From the NCBI GenBank assembly GCA_965228975.1, contig OZ245851.1:2976001-3040000 (forward strand): DNA of 64,000 bases, given 5' to 3'. The notes under the pieces are model-generated. The model did not search any database, was not told where the DNA came from, and worked only from the letters and a program-made list of their open reading frames with translations. The stretch is from JAJFJD01 sp965228975 (GTDB lineage: Bacteria; Pseudomonadota; Alphaproteobacteria; UBA8366). The position numbers and the translations under genes were made by a program. Positions 1 through 9,229 of the stretch are shown in pieces; position 1 is the first letter of the stretch, and the number at the start of each line of letters is the position of its first letter.

Positions 1-162
1 GGACTTCATATCGGTCTCGTAGGCGATCGTCATCTCGGCGGATTTCGACATCACGAGATGGCTTTCCACCGGCAACTTGCTCAATGCCTCAAGCATCCGA
101 ATTCCATAGATCACGCCCGAGGCGCCACTGATGCCAACGATGAGTCGGGGTTTGTCGGCCAT
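1..162 (-). CDS. ubiX: UbiX-family flavin prenyltransferase, N-terminal part (runs off the left edge)
   Basis: The first 54 codons of a gene reading leftward off the window. The translation begins MADKPRLIVGISGASGV and continues with IYGIRMLEAL, the flavoprotein nucleotide-binding start typical of UbiX/Pad1. Family knowledge: UbiX joins dimethylallyl phosphate to FMN to make prenylated FMN, the cofactor of UbiD decarboxylases. The start codon lies 6 bp past the UbiD stop, so the two genes form an enzyme/cofactor-maker operon. Only the N-terminus is visible, so completeness cannot be judged. Confidence 0.85.
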   Translation of the reverse strand, partial: MADKPRLIVGISGASGVIYGIRMLEALSKLPVESHLVMSKSAEMTIAYETDMKS

Positions 163-168
163 ATCGGC

Positions 169-1839
169 TCAATCCTTATCGAAGAAATCGGCGCCCAACA
201 CGTCGCGGATCGGAATTTGCGGATTTTCCAGCTTGCGCTTCCACTGCGCCGACCGTTCGCCGTTCCGGAGATAGTCGCCCTGCGCAGCGCGTTCGGCGGC
301 CAGGTCCCAATCGTCGTTCCAATCGCCGAGGGAATACCCGTACCAGGGGGACTCCGGTTTGAGCGGCGGCAGGCCGAGCTTTTCCCACAGTTCCTTGGCG
401 TGCTCCATGTATTCCTTCTTGGGCAGCGCGACCGGCGGCATGTCGGCCTTCAGCGTCGCGTCGATCAGCATGGTCGAGTCCGAGTCCACGCCTTTCAGCA
501 CCGGCCCGTGGCCGCGCGCGCGATGCTTCAGGATTTGCACGTCCAGGTCAGGGTTCGCGCGGTACGACAAGGCCCAGAAGACCGCATCGCCACTGTCGGG
601 GTCGATATCCTCGTTGATCGCGATACAGTATTTGCCCACGGCCGGTTGCAAGGCCGAAATCCCATACAATCCGCGCCAGATCTCGGTGCGCGGCACGCCG
701 CGCTCGAACTGCACGAAGACCACGCGACGAAGGTTCGTCAACGGCTCATGCATCGAGACCTTCTTGACGCCTTTGATGCTGAGCGTATCGCGCAGATGGC
801 TGAGGTATTGCGGTTCGTAGGCGACGCGCTTGATCACGCTCGACTCGCTCGGCGTGACCTGCGAGATGATCGAACTGATCACCGCGTCCTTACGCCGGGT
901 GATCGCCGTCACCTCCATGACCAAATTGTATTCCTCAAGCGCCACATAACCGTGGGATTCGCCGAACGGTCCCTCGGGTTCGAGATACTCGGGGTCCATA
1001 TACCCTTCGACGATGACCTGCGCTTCGGCGGGCACCATCAGGTCGACGGTCTTCCCCTTGGCCACGTTGATCGGACCTCCGCCCAGGCCGCCCGCAACGG
1101 ACAGCTCGTCGACGCCCATCTTAACCTTGGCAGGGCCGGTGTACTCGACCACAGGCGGACAGCCGAGAATGATCGCCACCGGCATTCGCTCGCCCCGTTC
1201 CTGATATTTCTTCCAGTGATAGTAGCCGCCCGCTTGCATCGACATCAGCATCATCACGGCGACGCGGTCCGGGGCTTTCAGGTTGCCGCGGTAGACCCCC
1301 ATATTCTGCACGCCGTCATCAGGGTCCTTGGTGATCCAGGTGGCCGCCGTAAAATAGGGACCGACATCGAAGCCCGGCGTGGAGATCGGGATCGGCAACG
1401 CGTCCAACCCCTTGCCTTCGCCTTTCACCTCATCGCCTTGCAGAACGATCTCGTGAACCGGCGCATCTTCGACGACATTGGGTTGAACGGGATTGTTGAA
1501 GGCGTGGTCCCATTGCGGACCGATATCCTCGACCCGGTCCACGCCGATGCCGATGCGGTAGATCTCTGCGTTCGCCGCCAGCGCGCCGATGACGACCGGG
1601 ATATCGTATGTGCGGCCCCGACTGTCCGTGACGTTATTGAATAAAAATGCCTTGCGCTCCGGCTCGGGGATACCGCCGCGGAATTGCCATCGGACCAACG
1701 GATGCATCTCCGTGTCCTTGTTGATCGGTGCGTCGATCGTCGTCAGCAATCCGGCCGTATCCAGCGCCGCGATATGTTCGTGGAGGTCGTTATAACTTCG
1801 TTGGCGTTTTTCGGCCGGGGTACTGTCGCTCATGGGCAT
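169..1839 (-). CDS. UbiD family prenyl-FMN-dependent decarboxylase
   Basis: A 556-residue protein of normal UbiD length. It carries the family's central stretch EGPFGESHGY, which contains a conserved glutamate of the prFMN site, and the downstream SIISQVTPSESS region. UbiD enzymes reversibly decarboxylate aromatic or alpha,beta-unsaturated acids in the cytoplasm and need prenylated FMN. The adjacent ubiX start, 6 bp after this stop, supplies that cofactor. The substrate cannot be read from sequence. The ubiquinone-pathway UbiD acts on 4-hydroxy-3-polyprenylbenzoate, but a paired UbiD/UbiX inside a catabolic region may equally act on a small aromatic acid, so I give no gene symbol. Confidence 0.85.
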   Translation of the reverse strand: MPMSDSTPAEKRQRSYNDLHEHIAALDTAGLLTTIDAPINKDTEMHPLVRWQFRGGIPEPERKAFLFNNVTDSRGRTYDIPVVIGALAANAEIYRIGIGVDRVEDIGPQWDHAFNNPVQPNVVEDAPVHEIVLQGDEVKGEGKGLDALPIPISTPGFDVGPYFTAATWITKDPDDGVQNMGVYRGNLKAPDRVAVMMLMSMQAGGYYHWKKYQERGERMPVAIILGCPPVVEYTGPAKVKMGVDELSVAGGLGGGPINVAKGKTVDLMVPAEAQVIVEGYMDPEYLEPEGPFGESHGYVALEEYNLVMEVTAITRRKDAVISSIISQVTPSESSVIKRVAYEPQYLSHLRDTLSIKGVKKVSMHEPLTNLRRVVFVQFERGVPRTEIWRGLYGISALQPAVGKYCIAINEDIDPDSGDAVFWALSYRANPDLDVQILKHRARGHGPVLKGVDSDSTMLIDATLKADMPPVALPKKEYMEHAKELWEKLGLPPLKPESPWYGYSLGDWNDDWDLAAERAAQGDYLRNGERSAQWKRKLENPQIPIRDVLGADFFDKD

Positions 1840-1968
1840 CTCCTACGGCCTGGAGGCAATCCTTCGTATCGGACGATTGCCTCTTGCCGCTTATTCTCAT
1901 CTAGCGTGTTCCGCGGCCAACCTTAGAGCATCGGCCTCCCGCCGCCAATTTCGACGATCAATGGCTCT

Positions 1969-2451
1969 CTAGAAGAAACGACCGAACCGGCCACGCTGCT
2001 TTTCGAAATACTGCTGATGATAGTCTTCGGCCATCCAGTAATCCGACGCCGCGGTGACTTCGGTGACAATCGGATCGCGGAACCGCCCTGATTTGTCCTG
2101 GGCATCCTTCGATGCCCGGGCGGCCGCCGCCTGCTCCTCATCCAGATAAAATATGGCCGACCGGTATTGCGTGCCGACATCCGGCCCCTGACGGTTCATG
2201 GTGGTCGGATCGTGGATTTGCCAGAACACGTCGAGCAGGGAATCGTAGGTCACCACATACGGGTCGAACTCAACCCGCACGACCTCGGCATGGCCGGTCG
2301 CACCGCTGCAGACCTCCTCGTAGGTCGGGTTCGCCTTGGTACCGCCGGAATATCCGACCGATGTAGATTTCACGCCATCCACCTTGCGGAACGACGCCTC
2401 GATGCCCCAAAAGCAGCCCGCTCCGAATATCGCCGATTGTGTCTCCGCCAC
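1969..2451 (-). CDS. msrA: Peptide-methionine (S)-S-oxide reductase MsrA
   Basis: A 160-residue protein that reduces methionine-S-sulfoxide in proteins and free methionine. The N-terminal signature FGAGCFWGIEA contains the catalytic cysteine, and GYSGG, the TGHAE stretch and DPTTMNRQGPDVGTQYRS are all present. I start at a GTG (complement of 2449-2451) because an AGGAG lies just upstream and the reading frame further upstream looks non-coding. The C-terminus ends in GRFGRFF and lacks the resolving cysteines of longer MsrA proteins. A second cysteine occurs in EEVCSGATG, so recycling may differ. It is transcribed divergently from hutF, with about 120 bp between them. Confidence 0.9.
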   Translation of the reverse strand: MAETQSAIFGAGCFWGIEASFRKVDGVKSTSVGYSGGTKANPTYEEVCSGATGHAEVVRVEFDPYVVTYDSLLDVFWQIHDPTTMNRQGPDVGTQYRSAIFYLDEEQAAAARASKDAQDKSGRFRDPIVTEVTAASDYWMAEDYHQQYFEKQRGRFGRFF

Positions 2452-2571
2452 CTGCTCGCTCCTATCGCTGGAAGTTATGCGCCGTTTTCGACATGGTAGC
2501 AGGAAGCGCGCGGAACAAGTCACGAATTCGTTCGAGACCGCGATGCAATTGTCGACGGCGAGCGTTACAGG

Positions 2572-3954
2572 ATGAACGAACCGGCAAACGAGCAAGGGTT
2601 GAGATGCGGTCAGGTGCTGCTGGCCGACGGATGGGCAACGAATCAAACGGTCCGGTTCGGCCCGGATGGCGGGATCACCGGCATAACGGACACGACCGGC
2701 GCAGATGCCGCGCTTCCGGCGGCACGCGGGCCAGTCATACCTGGCATGGCGAACCTGCATTCCCACGCTTTCCAATACGCCATGGCCGGGCTGGCGGAGG
2801 AAACGGAAAGCACAGGCGGATTCTGGTCCTGGCGGGATGTCATGTACCGGATCGCAAACCGCATCGACCCGGACAGTTTCGCGGCGATCACAGCGCAACT
2901 TTATGCCGACATGCTGCGGCACGGTTACACGGCGGTCGGTGAGTTCCATTACCTTCATCACGCACCCGACGGGCGGCCCTACGATTCGCCCGACACCATG
3001 TCGCTGGCAGCGATCGAGGCTGCCCGGCGGACGGGCATCGCCCTGACACACCTACCGGTGCTCTACGCCCAAGGCGGATTCGGCGGTGAACCGCCCGGCG
3101 AGGGTCAGCGCCGGTTCGTCCATGATGTCGACGGCTATGCGCACTTGATAGACATGCTATCCGCCAGCGTCGCGGGCGATCCGGACATTCGTATCGGGAT
3201 CGCGGCGCATTCGCTCCGTGCGGTGACGCCGGATCAACTCGCCAAGGCCGCGGACATTGCAAAGGCCGCCGACATGCCGATGCATATCCATGTGGCGGAA
3301 CAGCCGAAAGAGGTCGCCGACTGCCTGGCCCAATTAGGCGCCCGCCCCGTCGCGTTGCTGCTCGACAAATACGACGTGGACAGCCGATGGTGCCTGATCC
3401 ACGCGACCCACATGACACCCGACGAGACGGTGGCGCTGGCGCGATCCGGCGCCGTGGCCGGGCTGTGTCCGACGACGGAGGCCAACTTGGGTGACGGACT
3501 CTTCGACGCACCGCGTTTCTTGGAATACGCCGGTGCGTTCGGCATCGGCACCGACAGCCAAATTTGCCTCGACCCGGCACAGGAACTGCGGCTGCTGGAA
3601 TACGGTCAGCGTCTGATACAAGGCCGCCGGGGCATCCTGGGATGCGGCGACGCGCATACCGGCGCCGGCCTGTATCAGGCCGCCATCCTCGGTGGCGCCC
3701 GCGCCCTGGGCCAAACGGCGGGCGCCGTCGCGGTGGGTCACCGGGCCGACTTCGTGGTCCTCGATCCCGATCATCCGGTGTTGGCCGGACGAAACCCCGA
3801 CACGCTGCTGGACAGCTTCGTTTTTTCTGCCGGCGCGGGTGCCGTCAAAGATGTCTTCGTCGCTGGACGCAAGGTTATCGACGACGGCGCTCATGCGGAA
3901 GACGCGTCGCTGAAACCGGCGTTCCAGGATGCGCTGCAAACGATAATCGACTGA
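2572..3954 (+). CDS. hutF: Formimidoylglutamate deiminase HutF
   Basis: A 460-residue amidohydrolase. Metal ligands His63 and His65 lie in ANLHSHAFQ. A later histidine in HIHVAEQPKEV and the aspartate in GTDSQICLDP complete the expected site. The motif GGFWSWRDVMYR and the LEYGQRL segment are typical of HutF rather than of generic chlorohydrolases. Family role: N-formimidoyl-L-glutamate plus water gives N-formyl-L-glutamate plus ammonia, in the five-step histidine degradation route. No other hut gene is in the window, so the pathway partners must lie elsewhere. Confidence in the family is high; operon context is absent. Confidence 0.88.
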   Translation: MNEPANEQGLRCGQVLLADGWATNQTVRFGPDGGITGITDTTGADAALPAARGPVIPGMANLHSHAFQYAMAGLAEETESTGGFWSWRDVMYRIANRIDPDSFAAITAQLYADMLRHGYTAVGEFHYLHHAPDGRPYDSPDTMSLAAIEAARRTGIALTHLPVLYAQGGFGGEPPGEGQRRFVHDVDGYAHLIDMLSASVAGDPDIRIGIAAHSLRAVTPDQLAKAADIAKAADMPMHIHVAEQPKEVADCLAQLGARPVALLLDKYDVDSRWCLIHATHMTPDETVALARSGAVAGLCPTTEANLGDGLFDAPRFLEYAGAFGIGTDSQICLDPAQELRLLEYGQRLIQGRRGILGCGDAHTGAGLYQAAILGGARALGQTAGAVAVGHRADFVVLDPDHPVLAGRNPDTLLDSFVFSAGAGAVKDVFVAGRKVIDDGAHAEDASLKPAFQDALQTIID

Positions 3955-4163
3955 CCGCACAGTCGCCGACTGCCGCAATTGCCTGTCCGATCTCAGCGCG
4001 ATTTTTCTTTCTTTTTTCTTCGAAACGCGATTTCCGATGCAAAAGAACCGCAGAAATCTGCGGATTTCAGGCGACCGCTGTTTACAGAATTTTAAACAAA
4101 ACACCGATAGCTTGGTTAACAGCAGAATGCTGACCAAGTGGTTTTTATTCGGGGAACTGAAAA

Positions 4164-4418
4164 ATGGCCCGCCCAAGAACTGGAGCGATCGAGACCGAAC
4201 CACAGGAAAAATACGTGGCAGGTCTCGCTGAACAAGAAACGGTCGCGGCGAACGCCGACGCGGACCTCACGGACAAATTCGACTCCGTGCTCGACGAAGA
4301 CAGCGATTTCGACGTCGAAGAAGACATCGCCTTCATGGGCGAAGAATACGACGTGCTGGATATCGACGACGTCCTCGACATGTGCAATGTCGGGAAGCGG
4401 GAGTTTCTCGACTCCTAG
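4164..4418 (+). CDS. Small highly acidic protein, unknown function
   Basis: An 84-residue protein I do not recognise. After a short basic N-terminus (MARPRTGAIE) it is rich in Asp and Glu. Dense acidic blocks such as DEDSDFDVEEDIAF and DVLDIDDVLDMCNVG run to the end, and there is a single cysteine. There is no signal peptide or membrane segment. Third-position GC is high in this frame and not in the overlapping longer frame at 4138-4548, which supports translation here. The ribosome binding site is weak. It sits alone between hutF and the stress-protein gene. Acidic small proteins may bind basic partners or metals, but nothing here fixes a role. Confidence 0.55.
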   Translation: MARPRTGAIETEPQEKYVAGLAEQETVAANADADLTDKFDSVLDEDSDFDVEEDIAFMGEEYDVLDIDDVLDMCNVGKREFLDS

Positions 4419-4620
4419 AGCCGCGAGATTCGGAATCCGCCGGCATCGCAGTTGCCGGCGGCGCAACTCCCAAGTCGCCAACGGCAGGATGCCGGCCGGA
4501 CCTGCTATGCGGTTGACCGCCCGCCAGGGACATGCCGAATCCCCTTGATTGATGTCAATGCCGTCTCGACGGCCTTCCCGCAGACTAACGCCAGTGATCA
4601 TCCGTTCAGGAGTGAGTCTC

Positions 4621-5448
4621 ATGGCGTTGAAAGATCTTTTGGTGCACGTCAACAATGCGCGTAGCGCCAAGGCGGTGGTTGGCGCGGCGGCGTCGCTCGC
4701 CATCCGCCATAATGCCCATATTGTCGGATTGGGCATTCGGCCGCCGCTGGACATGCCACGCTATGCCAGCGCCCGGTTACCGGAATCCGTCGTGGAAATA
4801 ATGGAAACCCGGGAAAAGGAGCTGCTCGAGGCATCCGAAGAGGTCTTCAAGTCGACAACGGCCCACGCTGGACTGCAAGACCGCAGCGAATGGCGTACCG
4901 AATTGGGCAGCCCCCATGAAGTGTTGGGACTCCACGCGCGCTACGCGGATCTGACAATTGTCGCGCAGCATGAAACAGGCGGTGGCGACGGACGTTTCGC
5001 GGATCTCGCCGAGGACGTCCTGGTCAGCTCCGGACGCCCGCTGCTTATGGTTCCCTACATCGGCGCGCCAGACACTATCGGCGAGAAAGTGATCGTCGCC
5101 TGGAACGCAAGCCGCGAAGCGTCCCGCGCCGTGGCCGATGCCATGCCGATTTTGGACAGCGCTCACGATGTCGAAGTCTTCATCGCCAGCGGCGACGAGA
5201 TCGGGGATTTGCCGGGTGCCGATATTGCGGCTCATCTCGCCCGGCACAACATCGACGTGACGGTCTACGAGACACCGGCGAACAATGTTACGGTGGGCGA
5301 TGCGCTGCTTAATCGTGCATCGGAAACCGGTGCCGATTTGGTGGTGATGGGCGGTTACGGCCGGTCGCGATTCCGCGAGTTCGTCCTGGGCGGCGTAACC
5401 CGGCACATGTTGCAGCACATGACCGTGCCCGTGTTAATGTCGCACTGA
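4621..5448 (+). CDS. Universal stress protein, tandem UspA domains
   Basis: A 275-residue cytoplasmic protein with two UspA folds, roughly residues 1-140 and 150-275. The second domain carries the ATP-binding pattern G-x2-G-x9-G in VVMGGYGRSRFREFVLGG, while the first is more divergent, which is common in tandem Usp proteins. I start at ATG 4621 because TCAGGAG lies about nine bases upstream; an upstream in-frame start at 4549 lacks this. Usp proteins accumulate under starvation or oxidative stress, and the molecular target is rarely known. The gene precedes ribokinase by 47 bp on the same strand, so cotranscription is possible. Confidence 0.85.
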   Translation: MALKDLLVHVNNARSAKAVVGAAASLAIRHNAHIVGLGIRPPLDMPRYASARLPESVVEIMETREKELLEASEEVFKSTTAHAGLQDRSEWRTELGSPHEVLGLHARYADLTIVAQHETGGGDGRFADLAEDVLVSSGRPLLMVPYIGAPDTIGEKVIVAWNASREASRAVADAMPILDSAHDVEVFIASGDEIGDLPGADIAAHLARHNIDVTVYETPANNVTVGDALLNRASETGADLVVMGGYGRSRFREFVLGGVTRHMLQHMTVPVLMSH

Positions 5449-5495
5449 TCGGAGACCGCGAGACCGCGCGATCTCCCGCTTGGGGCGGCGATGCA

Positions 5496-6419
5496 ATGAT
5501 CACCGTATTCGGCTCGATAAACGTTGATATGGTGATGCAAGTCGACGCATTGCCGGTGCCCGGCGAAACCGTCCTCTGTCCCGAATACATGATCGTCCCC
5601 GGCGGCAAGGGGGCGAACCAGGCCGCCGCCGCCGCCCGCGCCGGTGCGGCGGTCCGAATGGTCGGTACCGTCGGAACCGACGCCTTTGCGGAAACCGCCC
5701 TGAGCCTGTTGCGCGACAGCGGCGTCGATCTATCGGCAATCGCAAAGTCCGGCCGTCCGACCTGTTGCGCGGCCGTCTGGGTTGACAGCAAAGGCGAAAA
5801 CTCGATCGTCGTGGCATCCGGGGCCAATTTGGACACCACCGCCGGTCAATTGCCCGCTGACACACCGGGTCCCGGCGATTGGCTCGTCCTGCAAATGGAA
5901 GTCCCCTTGCCGGAAAACTGGGCCGCAATACGCCACGCAAAAGCGAACGGCGGCCGCATCATCCTCAGCGTCGCGCCCGCCGGCCCGGTACCCGAAGAGA
6001 TTCTCGCCGGGATAGACGTGCTGCTGGTCAACGAGATCGAAGGCAGAGCGGTCGCGGATGCCATTGGGCTCCGGGCCCGGGAACCGGCGCGGCTCTTGGC
6101 CGACCTCTCCGGCCGATTCGGCCTCACCGCCATAATGACGCTCGGCAAGCGGGGCGCGATCGCAATCGGCCCATCCGGCGGCTTCGAAGTGCCGGCGTTA
6201 CCGATCACCGCGACCGACACCACCGGCGCCGGGGATGCATTCGCGGGTATCCTTGCGGCGGCTCTGGATAATGGGGAGTCCGTCCCGGATGCGGTCCGCC
6301 GGGCCAGCGTCGGCGCCGCACTCGCCTGTCAAACTATCGGCGCCCAAACGAGCCTGCCCTACCGTGCGGATATCGATTCGACGCTGCCGAAACTCGCGCC
6401 GCTTCGCCCTTTGGATTAA
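5496..6419 (+). CDS. rbsK: Ribokinase (PfkB family carbohydrate kinase)
   Basis: A 307-residue PfkB sugar kinase. The N-terminus FGSINVDMVMQVDALP and the GGKGANQAAAAARAGA motif near residue 36 are typical of ribokinases. The C-terminal signature DTTGAGDAFAG near residue 245 contains the catalytic Asp and the anion hole. The reaction is D-ribose plus ATP to ribose 5-phosphate, in the cytoplasm. No ribose transporter or RbsD is adjacent, so another pentose or nucleoside is possible. Length and motifs are complete. Confidence 0.83.
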   Translation: MITVFGSINVDMVMQVDALPVPGETVLCPEYMIVPGGKGANQAAAAARAGAAVRMVGTVGTDAFAETALSLLRDSGVDLSAIAKSGRPTCCAAVWVDSKGENSIVVASGANLDTTAGQLPADTPGPGDWLVLQMEVPLPENWAAIRHAKANGGRIILSVAPAGPVPEEILAGIDVLLVNEIEGRAVADAIGLRAREPARLLADLSGRFGLTAIMTLGKRGAIAIGPSGGFEVPALPITATDTTGAGDAFAGILAAALDNGESVPDAVRRASVGAALACQTIGAQTSLPYRADIDSTLPKLAPLRPLD

Positions 6420-6568
6420 TCCGAACACCTCACGCCCTTCGGATTAGCACGCGGCCCGAACTGGTTAGTCAAAGTTTCCTCAACGACTGGTACATTCCGG
6501 TGCAATAGTGCATAAAAGGAGCCTGTCTGCTCGTGCAGAGGGGCTACGGGCAGGCGTGGAGGTATCAA

Positions 6569-9130
6569 ATGACCGCGCGTACTCTAACCGCGGCAGAGGA
6601 AGCGATGGCATTCAGCGACGGCCCCTCGGCGAATGGGCTGAGCGTCGTGGTTGCCGATGCGCTATCCGACGCCGTCATCACCGTTCCGAACGGCTCTTTC
6701 CTCTCCGACGCCCAATATATTCGCGACGGCAGCGACCTGATCCTGGCGAAGCCGGACGGCACCGCCGTCGCGGTTCGCAACTATTTCACGGCCGATCCAC
6801 GTCCCGACCTGACCAGCGAAGACGGCACCCGCGCGATGGACGCGGAATTGGTCGAGTCCTTCGTTCTGCCGATGGCGCCCGGGCAATACGCGCAACTCGG
6901 CACCGCGCCCGGCAGCCCGCCGATCGGGCAGGTCGCCGAATTGACCGGCCGGGCCTTCGCCGTGCGGGCCGACGGCACCCGCGTCGAACTCGGCACCGGC
7001 GATCCGCTGTTCCAGGGCGACGTGGTCGAAACCGGCGACGGCGACAGTGCCATCCGCATGCTGCTCGCCGACCAAACCACTTTTTCGCTCAGTTCGGACG
7101 CCCGGATCGCGCTGGACGACCTGACCTTCGATCCGCAGACCCAGGCGGGGAACCTGTCGGTTTCCATCCTGAAAGGTGTCTTTATCTTCACGAGCGGCCA
7201 GGTCGCCAAGACCGACCCGTCGCAAATGACGGTCAAGACCCCGGTCGCCACGATCGGCATTCGCGGCACCGTCGTGACCGGCAAGCTCGACGAACTCGGC
7301 GGACAGTTCACGATCCTGGACGGCGCGATCAGTGTCGTGACCAACGAAGGCAGCGTGCAGTTGAGCGAAGCCGGCGCGACCACCCAGGTCACGAACATCA
7401 ACGCGCCGCCCTCGACGATCTTCGTCCTCACGCCGAACGAATACGCGGCGATTTACCAAGCCGTCTCCACGATTGCGCCGGGATCCTTCCTGAAGCCGCG
7501 GCGCCGCGAACTCGACGAGCGCGACAGTTCCGATGGTCTCGGCGCCGATGCGCCGACCGACGAAGGCAGTTCCGGCGAGCGCGGCAGCGTGGGGCAAAAC
7601 GGCGCGCAGCTTCTCGGCGCCGGCGTCGCGGGTCTTGGCGCGTTCGACATCTTAAACCAGACCCCGAACCTCGCAGATCAACTTCAAGCGCTGCTTGAAG
7701 AAAACACGGACGGCGACCTAACGGACCCGACGGAGGTGCCGGGAGACGACGACCCCGTCGAGACGACCACGCCCACCGGACCGACCGGCCCCGCGATCTT
7801 CGATTTCAGCAGCGCCAGCGGCCCCATTAACTTCGTCGGAAACGATAGCGACGAAATCGTCATCGGCAGCGCCTTCGGCGATACCATCGATACCCAGGGC
7901 GGCAACGATGTGGTCGCGGCGGGTCCGGGCGGCGATACCGTCCTCGGCGGCGCAGGGAACGACGTGCTGACCGGCGACAGCGTTGCGGGCGGCGCGGCGA
8001 TTGAGCACAGCTTTGTGACGACGGAGGAAATTCCCGAGCTTTCCGACGGTACAGTCGTCGATCCCGAGGCGCGCAACGGCGTGGACCTGGCCGACCTGAC
8101 ACTGGCTGCGGACAATCCGGTAACCGTCACCTTCCAAGGCGAAGGGGCAGGCTTCCAGAACTCGATCGGTTACTACACGGTCGGTCCCGACGGCACGATC
8201 GGCGATGTGGAATTCATTTGGACCAATGCATCGGAGGCCGGCAGCGGCGGCGACCTGACCGTCGGCGATACCGCCACACTGGATGTCGGCGCCGGTGACA
8301 CGTTCTCCTTCTTCATCATCGCGGATGGCTTCGGCGAGAACGATTTCGCTTCCTTCGGCAGCGGCAGTTTCGAATTCCGCGGCCCGGACGGCGAACCGGC
8401 GACCATCGACACCGTCAATCCGCAGCTCTTTTTCGTTTCGGACGACGGCCTGACGGAAATACCGTTGAGCGGCGACGTTTTCCATTCGTCGGCAACCAAT
8501 CTGAACCCTGATGGCGTCGAACATGCCGTCAGCGGCATCGACGGCGAAACCGGCGAGTTGGTGATCGGCTTCGAGGATCTGCTCGGCGGCGGCGACAACG
8601 ATTTCGAGGACGTCCTCATCAGCGTCGACATCGCGCCTACGCCCACCGGCTCGGACGACACGTTGATCGGCGGCGCCGGCAACGACACACTTACGAGCGG
8701 GGGCGGTGCCGACATCCTGTTGGGCGGCGACGGCGACGACCTGATCCAGGTATCGGACCTCACCTTCGAACGGATTGACGGCGGTGCGGGCACCGACACG
8801 CTGGCCTTCACGGGACCAGGTACAAGTTTCGATCTGGGCGGTCTAACGCCGGGCCAGGTGACCGGTATCGAGGAAATCGATCTTTCCGCCATCGCCGACG
8901 CGACGCTGACGCTGGACGCGGCCATAGTCCTGGACTTGACCGACGGCGTGAACGCCTTAACCGGGACGGCAGATACGCTGGTCGTTACCGGCGAGGCCGG
9001 CGACGAACTCGACGCGGGCGCCGGATGGAGCGAATCCGGCGACACCTCGATCGACGGTGAAAGCTACACGCTCTACGAACACAGTTCGGGCGCGCAACTT
9101 GCCGTCGACGACGACGTCACCTTCACATAG
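6569..9130 (+). CDS. Large FecR-domain and RTX-repeat surface/secreted protein
   Basis: An 853-residue acidic protein. A FecR-like domain covers about residues 120-270 and includes TPVATIGIRGT near residue 220. A Pro/Thr/Asp-rich linker follows. Two blocks of glycine-rich Ca2+-binding RTX nonapeptides (GGAGNDVLTGD; GGAGNDTLTSGGGADILLGG) lie near residues 433-470 and 694-730. A DUF4114-like beta domain lies between them. RTX repeats fold on calcium outside the cell and usually travel by type I secretion, with an uncleaved C-terminal signal. I choose ATG 6569 because a perfect GGAGG lies six bases upstream. The gene is followed by a strong terminator and stands alone; no secretion genes are nearby. 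Function (adhesin, S-layer-like or matrix protein) is inference. Confidence 0.75.
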   Translation: MTARTLTAAEEAMAFSDGPSANGLSVVVADALSDAVITVPNGSFLSDAQYIRDGSDLILAKPDGTAVAVRNYFTADPRPDLTSEDGTRAMDAELVESFVLPMAPGQYAQLGTAPGSPPIGQVAELTGRAFAVRADGTRVELGTGDPLFQGDVVETGDGDSAIRMLLADQTTFSLSSDARIALDDLTFDPQTQAGNLSVSILKGVFIFTSGQVAKTDPSQMTVKTPVATIGIRGTVVTGKLDELGGQFTILDGAISVVTNEGSVQLSEAGATTQVTNINAPPSTIFVLTPNEYAAIYQAVSTIAPGSFLKPRRRELDERDSSDGLGADAPTDEGSSGERGSVGQNGAQLLGAGVAGLGAFDILNQTPNLADQLQALLEENTDGDLTDPTEVPGDDDPVETTTPTGPTGPAIFDFSSASGPINFVGNDSDEIVIGSAFGDTIDTQGGNDVVAAGPGGDTVLGGAGNDVLTGDSVAGGAAIEHSFVTTEEIPELSDGTVVDPEARNGVDLADLTLAADNPVTVTFQGEGAGFQNSIGYYTVGPDGTIGDVEFIWTNASEAGSGGDLTVGDTATLDVGAGDTFSFFIIADGFGENDFASFGSGSFEFRGPDGEPATIDTVNPQLFFVSDDGLTEIPLSGDVFHSSATNLNPDGVEHAVSGIDGETGELVIGFEDLLGGGDNDFEDVLISVDIAPTPTGSDDTLIGGAGNDTLTSGGGADILLGGDGDDLIQVSDLTFERIDGGAGTDTLAFTGPGTSFDLGGLTPGQVTGIEEIDLSAIADATLTLDAAIVLDLTDGVNALTGTADTLVVTGEAGDELDAGAGWSESGDTSIDGESYTLYEHSSGAQLAVDDDVTFT

Positions 9131-9146
9131 TCACGCAATCGTTTGA

Positions 9147-9185
9147 AAAGACGGGCGGATGGGTATTTCCATCCGCCCCGTCTTT
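9147..9185. terminator. Strong stem-loop terminator after the RTX gene, possibly bidirectional
   Basis: A 16-bp inverted repeat. The left arm AAAGACGGGCGGATGG and the right arm CCATCCGCCCCGTCTTT pair with one bulged C around a six-base loop. A-runs and T-runs at the ends give U-tracts in both directions, suiting the convergent RTX gene and zinc-locus end. Confidence 0.8.
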
Positions 9186-9229
9186 ATGTGATGCCCGACG
9201 TGCGAATTTCCGGCATAGCTTGGGGAGCA

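Noticed and set aside
58..1644. A 528-codon open frame on the plus strand opposite ubiD.
   Set aside because: It is antisense to a complete, motif-bearing UbiD gene, has no family signature, and reflects the high GC of the codon third positions.
5451..5476. A hairpin between the stress-protein and ribokinase genes.
   Set aside because: The stem is interrupted and has no T-tract, so I do not call it a terminator.
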